Source: Glycomyces luteolus (GTDB taxonomy: Bacteria; Actinomycetota; Actinomycetes; Mycobacteriales; Micromonosporaceae). From it: a DNA stretch of 64,000 bases. This document shows positions 32,353 through 41,326 of the stretch, in pieces. The stretch lies in NCBI RefSeq assembly GCF_027622875.1, contig NZ_JAPZVP010000005.1:207951-271950 (forward strand), written 5' to 3'. The position numbers and the translations under genes were made by a program. Under the pieces are notes generated by a model. The model was not told where the DNA came from, searched no databases, and worked only from the letters and a program-made list of their open reading frames with translations. Each line of letters begins with the position of its first letter. Position 1 is the stretch's first letter.

Positions 32353-34353
32353 GTGCCTTTCTCCGCATTCCGAGCGCCCCGGCGCGCCGTGATCACCTTG
32401 GGCGCCGCCGCGGTCGCGGCCGCCGCCATGCCGCTCGCCGCCGGCGCGGAGACGACCGCCCGGCGCGCCCGGGTCGCGATCGTCGACGACTGCGCGACCC
32501 CGCAGACGCGCGCGCTGTTCCAGTACATGCTCGACCAGCAGGGCCAGGGCATCCTGTTCGGCCACGAGCACACCCTCACCGACGGTTTCACCTTCGACAC
32601 CTTCACCGAGACGACCTCCGATGTGGAGGCCACGACCGGCGACTACCCGGCGGTGTTCGGCTGGGACACCCTGATCCTCAACGGGTTCCAGAAGCCGGGC
32701 GTGTACGGCGGGACCATCGAGCAGAACATCGAGGCCTTGAGCTGGGCTTTCGAGAAGTCGGACGCCCTCGGCGGGATCAATGTGCTGAGCGCGCACATGT
32801 ACAACTTCGTCACGGGCGGGGACTTCTGGGACACGACCGGACGCGTGGTGAGCCAGATCCTCCCGGGCGGGCCGAAGCACGCGGACTTCAACGAGTTCCT
32901 GGACCGGATCGCGGCGGCGGTGAAGGGCGCCAAGCGGTCCGACGGGACGCTGATCCCGGTGGTGTTCCGGCCGTTCCACGAGAACAGCGGCGGCTGGTTC
33001 TGGTGGGGGGCGGGGCACTGCACGTCGGCGGAGTTCATCGAGATCTTCCGCTACACGGTGGAGTACTTGCGGGACACCAAGAAGGTGCACAACCTGCTGT
33101 ACTCCTACTCGCCGAACTCGGGCTTCGGCGGGGACCCGCAGGTGTACCTGAAGACGTACCCGGGCGACGAGTTCGTGGACATCCTCGGCTACGACGCGTA
33201 CGACAACTCGGCGGGTTCGCCGGAGTGGCTGGCGGGCACGGTGAAGGACCTGGCAATGGTCGTGGGCCTGGCCGACGAGCGCGGGAAGGTGCCGGCGTTC
33301 ACGGAGTTCGGCGAGTCGGGCGAGGAGGGGCGGAACCTGAACTGGTTCACCGATCTCCTGGGCGCGTTGCAGGCCGATCCGGACGCGAGCCGGGTGTCGC
33401 ACATGCTGACCTGGGCGAACTTCGGCGGGAACAACCGCGCGTACGTGCCGTTCCCGGGGCACGCGATGGAGCCGAACTTCATGGCCTACTACGAGGACCC
33501 GTACTCGCTCTTCGCCTCTGACCTGGAGGGCGTGTTCGACGCCCCGACGTACGCGGTGCCGAGTGCGCCGTTCCTGCACCTGGTGACGCCGACGGACCGC
33601 CAGCGCATCACGACGGCCGAGACGACGATCCGGATGCGCCTGACCTCGGCGACGTCGCGGAGGGCGACGTACTCGATCAACGGCGGCGCTCCGGTGGCGC
33701 TGGCGCGGGACTCGGCGGGGTTCTACTCGGGCAAGTGGGCGATCGATCCGTCCTGGTTGGACAACCGGACGGTGACGGTGTCGGTGAGCGCCAAGGTGGG
33801 GAACAAGACCTGCACGGATTCGGCGCTGGTGTTCCTCGGCGAGGTCGAGCCGCTTCCGGCGGGTTGGATCGACGACTTCGAGGGGTACGCCGGGGACGAC
33901 CTGACGTTGAGCGAGGCGTACAGCCACGTCAACTCGAACACGACCACGCTCTCGGCCGACCACAAGGCTGCGGGCGCTTATGGTCTGGCGTACTCGTACG
34001 ACTTCTCGAACGCCGGGTACACGGGCATCGGCAGGTCGGTGGGGGCGGACTGGACGGCGTTCAGCGCGTTGAAGCTGTGGCTGCAGGGCGACGGTTCGAC
34101 GAACGGGGCCACGATCCAGGTCGTGTCGAAGGGCGCGTACTTCGAGTACAACACCGGGCTCTCGAACACGAGCGGGGCCGAGGTGGTCGCTCCGTTCACC
34201 GAGTTCAAGCCCGCGCCTTGGGATACGGGGCACGCGGACCAGCTGCTGGACGCGGAGCACCTGGCGGAGGTGTCGGCGTTCAACCTGTACCTGGGCTACG
34301 GGGGGACGACGGCCTCGGGCACGGTCTACGTGGACGACATCCGCGCCGAGTAG
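32353..34353 (+). CDS. Secreted GH26 beta-mannanase with binding module
   Basis: The 666-residue exported enzyme cleaves beta-1,4-mannan. A Tat-like signal peptide (APRRAVITLGAAA, cleavage near AGA 32) is followed by the GH26 barrel (about 45-395): acid/base Glu210 in FRPFHENSGGWFWWG and nucleophile Glu318 in AFTEFGESG are exactly family-like. An Ig-like domain (about 405-495) and a C-terminal jelly-roll binding module (about 505-665, IDDFEGYAGDD to GTVYVDDIRAE), of a mannan-binding CBM27/35 kind, follow. It starts at GTG 32353 with AAGGAGA upstream. Together with the GH36 alpha-galactosidase it could break down galactomannan. Confidence 0.9.
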   Translation: MPFSAFRAPRRAVITLGAAAVAAAAMPLAAGAETTARRARVAIVDDCATPQTRALFQYMLDQQGQGILFGHEHTLTDGFTFDTFTETTSDVEATTGDYPAVFGWDTLILNGFQKPGVYGGTIEQNIEALSWAFEKSDALGGINVLSAHMYNFVTGGDFWDTTGRVVSQILPGGPKHADFNEFLDRIAAAVKGAKRSDGTLIPVVFRPFHENSGGWFWWGAGHCTSAEFIEIFRYTVEYLRDTKKVHNLLYSYSPNSGFGGDPQVYLKTYPGDEFVDILGYDAYDNSAGSPEWLAGTVKDLAMVVGLADERGKVPAFTEFGESGEEGRNLNWFTDLLGALQADPDASRVSHMLTWANFGGNNRAYVPFPGHAMEPNFMAYYEDPYSLFASDLEGVFDAPTYAVPSAPFLHLVTPTDRQRITTAETTIRMRLTSATSRRATYSINGGAPVALARDSAGFYSGKWAIDPSWLDNRTVTVSVSAKVGNKTCTDSALVFLGEVEPLPAGWIDDFEGYAGDDLTLSEAYSHVNSNTTTLSADHKAAGAYGLAYSYDFSNAGYTGIGRSVGADWTAFSALKLWLQGDGSTNGATIQVVSKGAYFEYNTGLSNTSGAEVVAPFTEFKPAPWDTGHADQLLDAEHLAEVSAFNLYLGYGGTTASGTVYVDDIRAE

Positions 34354-34359
34354 GCATTG

Positions 34360-34391
34360 CGGAGGGCCGGGGCTTCTGCCCCGGCCCTCCG
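34360..34391. terminator. Terminator after GH26 gene
   Basis: CGGAGGGCCGGGGC (34360-34373) pairs perfectly with GCCCCGGCCCTCCG (34378-34391), loop TTCT, between convergent genes. Confidence 0.8.
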
Positions 34392-34395
34392 GTGT

Positions 34396-34887
34396 TCAGA
34401 TCAGTCCGGGTGCATCCATGACCTGGGTCTGCTCCATGGCCTTCAGGTACTCGGGTGCTTCCATGCGGCGCATGGCCTCTTCGGGGCTCGGGGCCTCGAC
34501 GCGTTCCTGGAGCCACCAGATGTTGCCGAGCGGGTCGCGGAGTCTCGCGATCCGGTCGCCCCAGGCCTGGACGTCGGTCAACGGGGTCACGATGGTCGCG
34601 CCGGCGTCGACGGCGCGTTCGAGGACGGCTGCGGCGTCCTCGACGTAGAGCCGCAGCAGGGCGGGCGTGTCCGTCTTGAACGGCGTGTCGAAGAGGAGCA
34701 CGATCGAGGTGCCGATGCGCACTTCGGCGTGGCCGATCCGGCCGGGCACGGGGCCTTCGACGCGGCCGAGTTCTTCGCCGTCGAAGGCGGCCTTGATGAA
34801 TTCGATGGCTCGGGCGGTGTCGCTGGTGACGATCCACGGCGTGACCGTGCCGTAGCCCTCGGGGATCGGTTCGGGTTTGGAACTCAT
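34396..34887 (-). CDS. VOC-family protein (glyoxalase/PhnB-like)
   Basis: The 163-residue vicinal-oxygen-chelate protein is of the PhnB/YdcD-like type: VTPWIVTSDTARAIEFIKAAFDGEELGRV at the start, HAEVRIGTSIVLLFD in the middle and DPLGNIWWLQERVE at the end of the second beta-alpha-beta-beta-beta unit. Such proteins include glyoxalases, dioxygenases and antibiotic-binding proteins; the substrate is unknown. A C-terminal tail of about 30 residues rich in Met and Glu is unusual. ATG 34887 is the start. Confidence 0.8.
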   Translation of the reverse strand: MSSKPEPIPEGYGTVTPWIVTSDTARAIEFIKAAFDGEELGRVEGPVPGRIGHAEVRIGTSIVLLFDTPFKTDTPALLRLYVEDAAAVLERAVDAGATIVTPLTDVQAWGDRIARLRDPLGNIWWLQERVEAPSPEEAMRRMEAPEYLKAMEQTQVMDAPGLI

Positions 34888-34932
34888 GGCGACTCGCTTT
34901 CGTGCGGCGGAGCGATGTCGTTCGAGTATATA

Positions 34933-36198
34933 TCAGAACGGAATCGTTTGTTCCCGTTTTGGGAGCAGCGGCTCGAGGACGGGCGCGTTCGCGCGGACGA
35001 TCTGCAGGGCTCGGACGACCGCGCCGATGCTGACCACGCCGCCGCCGAGGGGCGAGGCGACGAGGTCGGGCGCGGGCGGGTGGGTCAGGTCGTCCAACCT
35101 GGCGGCGGTGCGGGGCAGGAGCCCGCCGAGGGAGGCGGCCACGGCACCGGAGAAGACGATGCGCTCGACGTCGAGGAGGCCGCCGAGGACCGCGCAGACG
35201 CGGGCGAGGCGTTCGGCCATGCGGTCGATGAGCCCGACTGCCGCCGGGTCGCCGGACTCGGCCGCCAGGAAGACGGCTTCGGCGCCGAGGTTCGCCTTGG
35301 GGGTCTTCATGAGCGGACTGGCATCGTCCAATGCGCCCGAGGCGCGGAGGTCGAGGGCCCAGGTGCGGAGCAGGGCCGAGATGCCGTGGGTCGAGCCGAC
35401 GCCTTCGACGAGGGAGAGGAGCCGCAGTTCGCCTGCGGCGCCGCGCTTGCCGCGCACGAGGTGGCCGTCCACGACATAGCCCGCGCCGAGGCGTTCGCCG
35501 GTCATGAGGGCGATGTACGAGGAGGCGCCCGCCCCCGCGCCGAGTGCGCCTTCGGCGAGCGCGGCGAGGTTGGCGTCGTTCTCGACCTCGATGAGCCGGC
35601 CGCGTTCACGGCCCTGCTCGCTGCTCCGTTCACGGAGGTGGGCCGCGAAGCCGGGGTTCATGCGGGACCAGAATTCGAGTTCGCCTTCGGGAGAGGCGCC
35701 GTCGAGGTCGGTGGGGGCGGGCACCCCGACGGTGACGCAAAGGACCGCTTGTTCTTGCATGCCAGCGGCTTCGAGCGCGTTCGCGATGGTCGCGTCGGCG
35801 ACGGCCAGGCGCTGCCCGGCACTGTCGGGGTCGATCTCGGTGTGGGCGCGGGCGAGCTCGCGGCCGCGCAGGTCGGCGACGGCGGCGGTGACGCAGTGCT
35901 GGCCGGCGTCGACGCCGACGACCGCACCGGCGCTGGCGCGCAGCTCGTACCGGCGGGCAGGGCGGCCCTTGCGGTACTCGCCCGCGGCGCGCGCGTTGGG
36001 GAGTTCGCAGAGCCAGCCGCGCTCCACGAGCTCGTCGCACAAGGCGATCACGGTGGAGCGGGTCAGCCCGGTCGCGGCGATCGCGTCGCTCGCGGTGAAG
36101 GCCGCCTGGTCCCAGGCGTAGTCCAGCACGGCGGCGGCGTTCGCCCGCTTCTGCGGGAACGCGTAGTTCTCGTCTACTCGGGGCAAGTCTCTTGACAC
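34933..36198 (-). CDS. ROK-family transcriptional regulator
   Basis: The 421-residue protein is of the NagC/XylR ROK class. The N-terminal winged helix (residues about 15-65, ANAAAVLDYAWDQAAFTASDAIAATGLTRSTVIALCDEL in parts) precedes a sugar-kinase-like effector domain (VVGVDAGQHCVTAAVADLRG, VENDANLAALAEGALG, KRGAAGELRL). The usual zinc-site CxCGxxGC motif is absent from the region after GELR, so this protein lacks the ROK zinc cluster. GTG 36198 has GGAAAG upstream and is divergent from a GH13 glucosidase, its probable target. Confidence 0.85.
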   Translation of the reverse strand: MSRDLPRVDENYAFPQKRANAAAVLDYAWDQAAFTASDAIAATGLTRSTVIALCDELVERGWLCELPNARAAGEYRKGRPARRYELRASAGAVVGVDAGQHCVTAAVADLRGRELARAHTEIDPDSAGQRLAVADATIANALEAAGMQEQAVLCVTVGVPAPTDLDGASPEGELEFWSRMNPGFAAHLRERSSEQGRERGRLIEVENDANLAALAEGALGAGAGASSYIALMTGERLGAGYVVDGHLVRGKRGAAGELRLLSLVEGVGSTHGISALLRTWALDLRASGALDDASPLMKTPKANLGAEAVFLAAESGDPAAVGLIDRMAERLARVCAVLGGLLDVERIVFSGAVAASLGGLLPRTAARLDDLTHPPAPDLVASPLGGGVVSIGAVVRALQIVRANAPVLEPLLPKREQTIPF

Positions 36199-36258
36199 CT
36201 CGGCTTTCCGTGCCCCAGTATGGCAGGAGCAAGTTGATTTTCTTACTAGATTTAATCA
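36192..36258 (+). promoter_or_regulatory. GH13 promoter and putative ROK operator
   Basis: TTGACA (36192-36197), 18 bases, CAGTAT (36216-36221) matches the spacing and CAG-type -10 seen at the GH12 genes. Downstream, TGATT (36235-36239) faces AATCA (36254-36258) in an AT-rich block, which would place an operator in the first 35 transcribed bases. The -35 overlaps the ROK start codon. Confidence 0.45.
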
Positions 36259-36287
36259 GGATATCAATAGTTGAAAGGCTCTCGTCC

Positions 36288-37964
36288 ATGACCGAGCTGC
36301 TCACCAGCACCACCGACACGACCCCGCGGCAGCGCATCGACGCCGACTGGTGGCGCCAGGCCACCGTCTACCAGGTCTACCCGCGCAGCTTCGCCGACGC
36401 GAACGGCGACGGCATCGGCGACCTCCCCGGCATCACCTCCCGCGTCGACTACCTCGCGCGGCTCGGGATCGACGCCGTGTGGCTCAGCCCGTTCTACCCC
36501 TCCGAGCTGGCCGACGGCGGCTACGACGTCGCCGACTACCGCGACGTCGACCCGCGCCTGGGCACCCTCGCCGACTTCGACGCGATGATCGCGGCCCTCC
36601 ACGCCGCGGGCATCAAGCTCATCGTCGACATCGTCCCCAACCACTCCTCCGACCAGCACGAGTGGTTCCAGCAGGCGCTGGCCGCGTCCAAGGGCTCGCC
36701 CGAACGCGACCGGTACGTCTTCCGCGACGGCCTCGGACAGGACGGAGAACTGCCGCCCGCCGACTGGACCTGCATGTTCGGCGGCCCGGCGTGGGAGGCC
36801 GTGGGCGACGGCCAGTGGTACCTCCACCTGTTCGCGCCCGAGCAGCCGGACTTCAACTGGCGCAACGAGGACGTGCGAACGGACTTCCTCAAGACGCTGC
36901 GCTTCTGGTCCGACCGGGGCGTGGACGGCTTCCGCGTCGACGTCGCGCACGCCCTCGCCAAGGACCTGCCCGACGATCTGCCGTCCGAGGCCGAGCTCCA
37001 GGCGATGGACCGCGCCACCGGCACCCACCTGCTGTGGGACCGCGACGAAGTGCACGACATCTACGCCGACTGGCGCAGCGTCTTCGACGAGTACGACCCG
37101 CCGCGCATCGCCGTCGCCGAGGCCTGGGTCGACCCGCCCTCGCGCCGCGCCCGCTACGCCAGCTCCTCGGGCCTGGGCCAGGCGTTCAACTTCGACCTGC
37201 TCGAAGCCGACTTCGACGCGGACGCGTTCCGCAAGATCATCGTCGACAACCTCGACCAGGCCGCGACCAGCGGCTCCTCTACGACCTGGGTGTTCTCCAA
37301 CCACGACGTGGTCCGCCACGCGACCCGGTACGGCCTGCCGCCCAACGGCGACCGGCCGCGCCACTACAACCGCGCGTGGCTGCTCTCGCGCGGCACCGAA
37401 CCCGCGGTCGACGCGGAGGCGGGGCTGCGCCGCGCCCGAGCAGCGACCCTGCTCATGCTCGCGCTCCCGGGCAGCGCGTACCTCTACCAGGGCGAAGAGC
37501 TCGGGTTGGGCGAGGTGGCAGAAATCCCGGACGAGGCGCGGCAGGACCCGACCTTCTTCCGCAGCCCCGGCGTGGACGTGGGCCGCGACGGCTGCCGCGT
37601 GCCGATCCCGTGGACCGCGAAAGGCGAGTCGTACGGGTTCGGCAGCGCCGAAGCCCATCTGCCGCAACCGGAATGGTTCGGCGCGGTCTCGGTCGAGGCG
37701 CAGTCGAACGACCCGGGCTCGACGCTCAACCTGTACCGCGACGCACTCGCGCAGCGGCGCAGGCTGCAGACCGACGAGTCGCTCACCTGGGTGCCCTCCG
37801 AGCCGCAGGTGCTGCACCTGCGCCGGGCCGGCGGCTGGGAGGCCGTGGCGAACTTCGGCTCGACCGCCGTGCCGCTGCCCGCCGGTGAGGTGCTGCTTTC
37901 GAGCGGCCCGATCGACGGCGAGCTGCCCGCCGAGACCACGGTCTGGCTGCGGAACGGTTCGTGA
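36288..37964 (+). CDS. GH13 alpha-glucosidase/oligo-glucosidase
   Basis: The 558-residue cytoplasmic GH13 enzyme hydrolyses alpha-1,4 or alpha-1,6 glucosidic bonds of small oligosaccharides. The barrel shows WWRQATVYQVYPRSFADANGDG (in parts), DIVPNHSSDQHEWF, nucleophile Asp218 in GFRVDVAHA, acid/base Glu278 in VAEAWV, and transition-state Asp340 in FSNHDVVRH. The VPNHSS and long LFAPEQPDFNW loop fit oligo-alpha-glucosidases of subfamilies 23/30. No transporter is adjacent. ATG 36288 follows GAAAGG. It is probably controlled by the divergent ROK protein. Confidence 0.9.
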   Translation: MTELLTSTTDTTPRQRIDADWWRQATVYQVYPRSFADANGDGIGDLPGITSRVDYLARLGIDAVWLSPFYPSELADGGYDVADYRDVDPRLGTLADFDAMIAALHAAGIKLIVDIVPNHSSDQHEWFQQALAASKGSPERDRYVFRDGLGQDGELPPADWTCMFGGPAWEAVGDGQWYLHLFAPEQPDFNWRNEDVRTDFLKTLRFWSDRGVDGFRVDVAHALAKDLPDDLPSEAELQAMDRATGTHLLWDRDEVHDIYADWRSVFDEYDPPRIAVAEAWVDPPSRRARYASSSGLGQAFNFDLLEADFDADAFRKIIVDNLDQAATSGSSTTWVFSNHDVVRHATRYGLPPNGDRPRHYNRAWLLSRGTEPAVDAEAGLRRARAATLLMLALPGSAYLYQGEELGLGEVAEIPDEARQDPTFFRSPGVDVGRDGCRVPIPWTAKGESYGFGSAEAHLPQPEWFGAVSVEAQSNDPGSTLNLYRDALAQRRRLQTDESLTWVPSEPQVLHLRRAGGWEAVANFGSTAVPLPAGEVLLSSGPIDGELPAETTVWLRNGS

Positions 37965-37969
37965 ATGCT

Positions 37970-38008
37970 CCCCGGCTCCGGAGCGCTTGCGTCGCCCCGG
38001 AGCCGGGG
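37970..38008 (+). terminator. Terminator of the GH13 gene
   Basis: CCCCGGCTCCGG (37970-37981) pairs with CCGGAGCCGGGG (37997-38008) across a 15-base loop, six bases after the stop codon. Confidence 0.7.
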
Positions 38009-38400
38009 GTCTGGTGCAGGAGCGGCGAGTGGGATAGGCTCACGCCCACCATCTAATGAATCGATTCAACCCGTGGTCGAATATCCGCGTCGGAACGAGG
38101 CCGGGATCGACGGCGCATTGGAGTCGCGCCGTTCGATCGTCCACTGCATCCTGGAGCCTTGCGATCGGCCACCGGAACGCGGTCGCGGCGGCGAGCGCAC
38201 CGGGAGGCCTCCTCGTCCAGGCCCGCGCCGACGGCGTCGTGACCGACCTCGCGCACCTGCGATCGCTGGTGCGCCAGACGCAGGCCATCGTCCGCTACGA
38301 GTGCGTCCGTCTGCCGAATGGGACGCGGCCGCCGTGCGGATCGCCGGGGCGACCCGGTCTTTACGTTGCATCCACCCAACACCTCTTGATAGGCCCGAAT
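38009..38400 (+). promoter_or_regulatory. Leader region of the FMN dehydrogenase gene with a palindrome
   Basis: These 392 bases hold no recognisable gene, although long frames cross them on both strands. TGAATCGATTCA (38057-38068) is a perfect 12-base palindrome, resembling the LacI operator at 24135 in its core ATCGAT. A possible -10 TAGGCT lies at about 38035-38040, which would put the palindrome near a transcription start and leave a leader of over 300 bases. The middle part (38150-38330) translates in a natural-looking way and could be a gene remnant. Confidence 0.4.
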
Positions 38401-39633
38401 ATGACTAAGCGACGATTCCCCCGCCCCAAGGACCTGCTGCCCTTGGTGAGGTTCAAGAAACCGGACTTCAACGCCAAGCGCCGCCGTTTGAAGGCCGCGT
38501 TGACGATCGAGGACCTGCGTGCCATCGCGAAGCGCCGCACCCCGCGCGCGGCGTTCGACTACACCGAGGGCGCAGCCGAGGCCGAGCTGTCCCTGGCCCG
38601 GGCCCGGCAGGCGTTCAAAGACATCGAGTTCCACCCCGCGATCCTGCGGGACGTCTCGAAGCTCGACACGGGCTGGGATGTGCTCGGCCGGCGCTCGGAG
38701 CTGCCGTTCGGCATCGCGCCCACCGGCTTCACGCGGATGATGCACACCGAAGGGGAGCGGGCCGGGGCCTCGGCCGCTGCAGCCGCCGGCATCCCGTTCG
38801 CGCTGTCCACGATGGGCACCACCCCGATCGAGGACGTTGCCGCCGCCGGAGGCGAGCACGGCCGCAACTGGTTCCAGTTGTACATGTGGAAGGACCGCGA
38901 CCGGTCCATGGCGCTGGTCGACCGGGCCGCAGCCGCCGGGTTCGACACCCTCCTGGTCACCGTGGACGTCCCGGTCGCGGGTGCGCGCCTGCGGGACAAG
39001 CGCAACGGGTTCGCGATCCCACCCGAGCTGACAGCGAAGACGATCCTCGACATGGCGAGGCACCCGAACTGGTGGTTCGACATGCTCACGACCGAGCCGC
39101 TCGCGTTCGCTTCGCTGAGCCGCTGGTCGGGGACCGTGGCCGAGCTGCTGAACACCATGTTCGACCCCACCGTCGACTACGAGGACCTGGCCTGGATCAA
39201 AGAGCAGTGGCCCGGGAAACTCGTCGTCAAAGGCGTCCAGACCGTGGCCGATGCGAAGCGCTTGGCGGACATGGGCGTCGATGGCATCACGCTCTCCAAC
39301 CACGGCGGCCGCCAGCTCGACCGCGCCCCGATCCCGTTCCACCTGCTGCCCGAGGTGGTGCGCGAGGTCGGCAGGGACACCGAGGTGCACGTGGACACGG
39401 GCATCATGTCAGGGGCGGACATCGTCGCGTCGATCGCGCTGGGCGCGCGCTTCACGATGATCGGCCGCGCGTACCTCTACGGGCTGATGGCGGGCGGCAG
39501 GGACGGCGTCGACCGCACCATCGCCATCCTCAAAGAAGAAATCGAACGCACCATGAAGCTCCTCGGCGTCGCAAGCCTTGAGGAACTCGAGCCCGGCCAC
39601 GTCACCCAACTCCAACGCCTCATCCCCCGTTAG
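38401..39633 (+). CDS. FMN-dependent alpha-hydroxy-acid dehydrogenase (L-lactate dehydrogenase type)
   Basis: The 410-residue flavoenzyme oxidises an L-2-hydroxy acid, most likely L-lactate, to the 2-keto acid. The (beta/alpha)8 barrel shows [10 protein letters not shown] (51-60), [10 protein letters not shown] (101-110), [20 protein letters not shown] with the FMN-contacting Lys, catalytic His301 and Arg304 in SNHGGRQLD, and [18 protein letters not shown]. The length fits LldD-type enzymes of actinobacteria. I start it at ATG 38401, since upstream codons look non-coding. It stands alone between a terminator and another terminator. Confidence 0.88.
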   Translation: MTKRRFPRPKDLLPLVRFKKPDFNAKRRRLKAALTIEDLRAIAKRRTPRAAFDYTEGAAEAELSLARARQAFKDIEFHPAILRDVSKLDTGWDVLGRRSELPFGIAPTGFTRMMHTEGERAGASAAAAAGIPFALSTMGTTPIEDVAAAGGEHGRNWFQLYMWKDRDRSMALVDRAAAAGFDTLLVTVDVPVAGARLRDKRNGFAIPPELTAKTILDMARHPNWWFDMLTTEPLAFASLSRWSGTVAELLNTMFDPTVDYEDLAWIKEQWPGKLVVKGVQTVADAKRLADMGVDGITLSNHGGRQLDRAPIPFHLLPEVVREVGRDTEVHVDTGIMSGADIVASIALGARFTMIGRAYLYGLMAGGRDGVDRTIAILKEEIERTMKLLGVASLEELEPGHVTQLQRLIPR

Positions 39634-39640
39634 GCGCACG

Positions 39641-39668
39641 CCCTGGCGGCCGAGCCCGGCCGCCAGGG
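39641..39668 (+). terminator. Terminator of the FMN dehydrogenase gene
   Basis: CCCTGGCGGCC (39641-39651) pairs with GGCCGCCAGGG (39658-39668) over a six-base loop, right after the stop codon. Confidence 0.75.
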
Positions 39669-39715
39669 ACGCTCGAACCGGCGAGGCCCGCTGCGATCGG
39701 CGTTAGGGTGGCCCC

Positions 39716-40513
39716 ATGATCTCGATCGACCTCGAAGGCAGGACCGCGCTCGTCACGGGCTCCACCCAGGGCATCGGCGAGGCCATCGCCGCGAAGCTCG
39801 CGCTCGCCGGGGCGCGCGTGGGCGTCAACGGCCGCAAGCCCGAGACCGTCGACGCCGCCGTGGCCCGCCTCAACGAGGCCACATTCACCGACCGCTGCTT
39901 CGCCGCCCCCGGCGATCTCGCCACTGAGGACGGCGCCGCCTCGGTCGCCGAGGGCCTGCCCGTGGTCGACATCCTCGTCAACAACCTCGGCATCTTCGGT
40001 GCCGAACCGGCGCTCGAGATCGGCGACGACGAGTGGCGGCGCTACTTCGAGGTCAACGTCCTCTCGGCGGTGCGCCTCATCCGCACCTACCTGCCCGGGA
40101 TGACCGCTCAAGGCTGGGGCCGCGTCCTGAACATCGCCAGCGACTCCGCGGTCGTCACTCCGGAGGAGATGATCCACTACGGCACCAGCAAGACCGCGCT
40201 CCTCGCCGTCTCGCGCGGCTTCGCCAAGACTTCGGCCGGAACCGGCGTCACCGTCAATTCCGTGATCGCCGGGCCGACCCGAACCGGCGGCGTCGAGGAC
40301 TTCGTCTACCAGCTCGTGGACAGGGACCTGCCGTGGGACGCGGCGCAGAGCGAGTTCATGCGCCTCCACCGGCCGCAGTCGCTGCTGCGCCGCCTCATCG
40401 AACCCGAGGAGATCGCGAACCTGGTGGCGTACTTGAGCTCCCCGCTCGCCTCCGCGACTACGGGTGCAGCCGTCCGGGTCGACGGCGGGTACGTCGACTC
40501 GATCCTCCCCTGA
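39716..40513 (+). CDS. Short-chain dehydrogenase/reductase
   Basis: The 265-residue classical SDR has the NAD(P)-binding TGSTQGIG at residues 14-21, NNLG at 89-92, catalytic Ser near 142, Tyr155 and Lys159 in HYGTSK, and a substrate loop PTRTGGVEDFV. It has the Gly-Arg pair (NGRKPE, 39-44) typical of NADP preference. It resembles oxidoreductases annotated as 3-oxoacyl-ACP reductase-like. The substrate is unknown. The ATG at 39716 lies only 48 bases after the preceding terminator, so a promoter must lie between or within it. Confidence 0.85.
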   Translation: MISIDLEGRTALVTGSTQGIGEAIAAKLALAGARVGVNGRKPETVDAAVARLNEATFTDRCFAAPGDLATEDGAASVAEGLPVVDILVNNLGIFGAEPALEIGDDEWRRYFEVNVLSAVRLIRTYLPGMTAQGWGRVLNIASDSAVVTPEEMIHYGTSKTALLAVSRGFAKTSAGTGVTVNSVIAGPTRTGGVEDFVYQLVDRDLPWDAAQSEFMRLHRPQSLLRRLIEPEEIANLVAYLSSPLASATTGAAVRVDGGYVDSILP

Positions 40514-40572
40514 CCGATTGCGGTCCTGCGATACGGTGGGCTGAGCCCACGCCCCCGCAGCAGAGGACCCAT

Positions 40573-41214
40573 ATGTCGGCCGCAGCATGGCTTCGCGAGA
40601 GCCGCCTTTCCAAGAACCTCTTCGTGATCGCGCCCGGCTCCACCGCCTCCGAGGCCGAGGTCGCCGAGGCCATGAACCGACATGACGGCCTGAGCGGCGG
40701 CTGGGCCGGGCCGAAACCGGGCTGGTTCCAGACCGTCGAACGGGTCGGGCGCTGGTGGTACCTCATCGCGGCCGCCCTCGGCTCCGTCTTCTTCATCATC
40801 TTCGCGCCCAACGGCGACTCGATCTGGATGAAGGCGTTCTTCGGGATCAGCGCGGGCCCGATCATCCTGCTCCTCATCCAGCTCCTCGTCTACGGCATCG
40901 CGTGGACCCAGGTCAAGCTCACCGGCGGCGACAAGAAGGCCGTGCTCAGCGAGGCCAACAAGGTCGCCCGTCCCGCCGCGTTCGGCCGCGACCGGGTCGG
41001 CACGATCCTCGCCATGGACCCCTCGGCCGAGCCCGAACTCCACCGCCTCTGCTGGGCCGCTTCCGGAGTCGGCGAACAGGGCCGGGGCGCCGCCATGGAT
41101 CAGATCCACGAAATGTGGCGCCGTGCGGATCCCGAAGCCGCCGCCGAACTCGACGAGATGATCCGCGACACCCAGGAGAAGCTCGCCCGCTTCCGCAATG
41201 ACGGCAAGGCCTGA
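40573..41214 (+). CDS. Hypothetical membrane protein
   Basis: The 213-residue protein has a cytoplasmic N-terminal part, two transmembrane segments (about 62-80, WWYLIAAALGSVFFIIFA, and 90-115, GISAGPIILLLIQLLVYGIAW) and a helical, charged C-terminal domain of about 95 residues ending LDEMIRDTQEKLARFRND. I do not recognise the family. ATG 40573 is preceded by AGAGGA. It follows the SDR by 59 bases on the same strand and may be co-transcribed. Confidence 0.6.
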   Translation: MSAAAWLRESRLSKNLFVIAPGSTASEAEVAEAMNRHDGLSGGWAGPKPGWFQTVERVGRWWYLIAAALGSVFFIIFAPNGDSIWMKAFFGISAGPIILLLIQLLVYGIAWTQVKLTGGDKKAVLSEANKVARPAAFGRDRVGTILAMDPSAEPELHRLCWAASGVGEQGRGAAMDQIHEMWRRADPEAAAELDEMIRDTQEKLARFRNDGKA

Positions 41215-41326
41215 TCCCCCACCGAGATGGACGCCGCACTCGGCGACCGGCTGCTGCCCTTGGCATTCGCGTGGGGTCCGATCATCGCCGTCGCGGCCGT
41301 CGGGCTGCTTGTGGCAGTGCGCCTTA

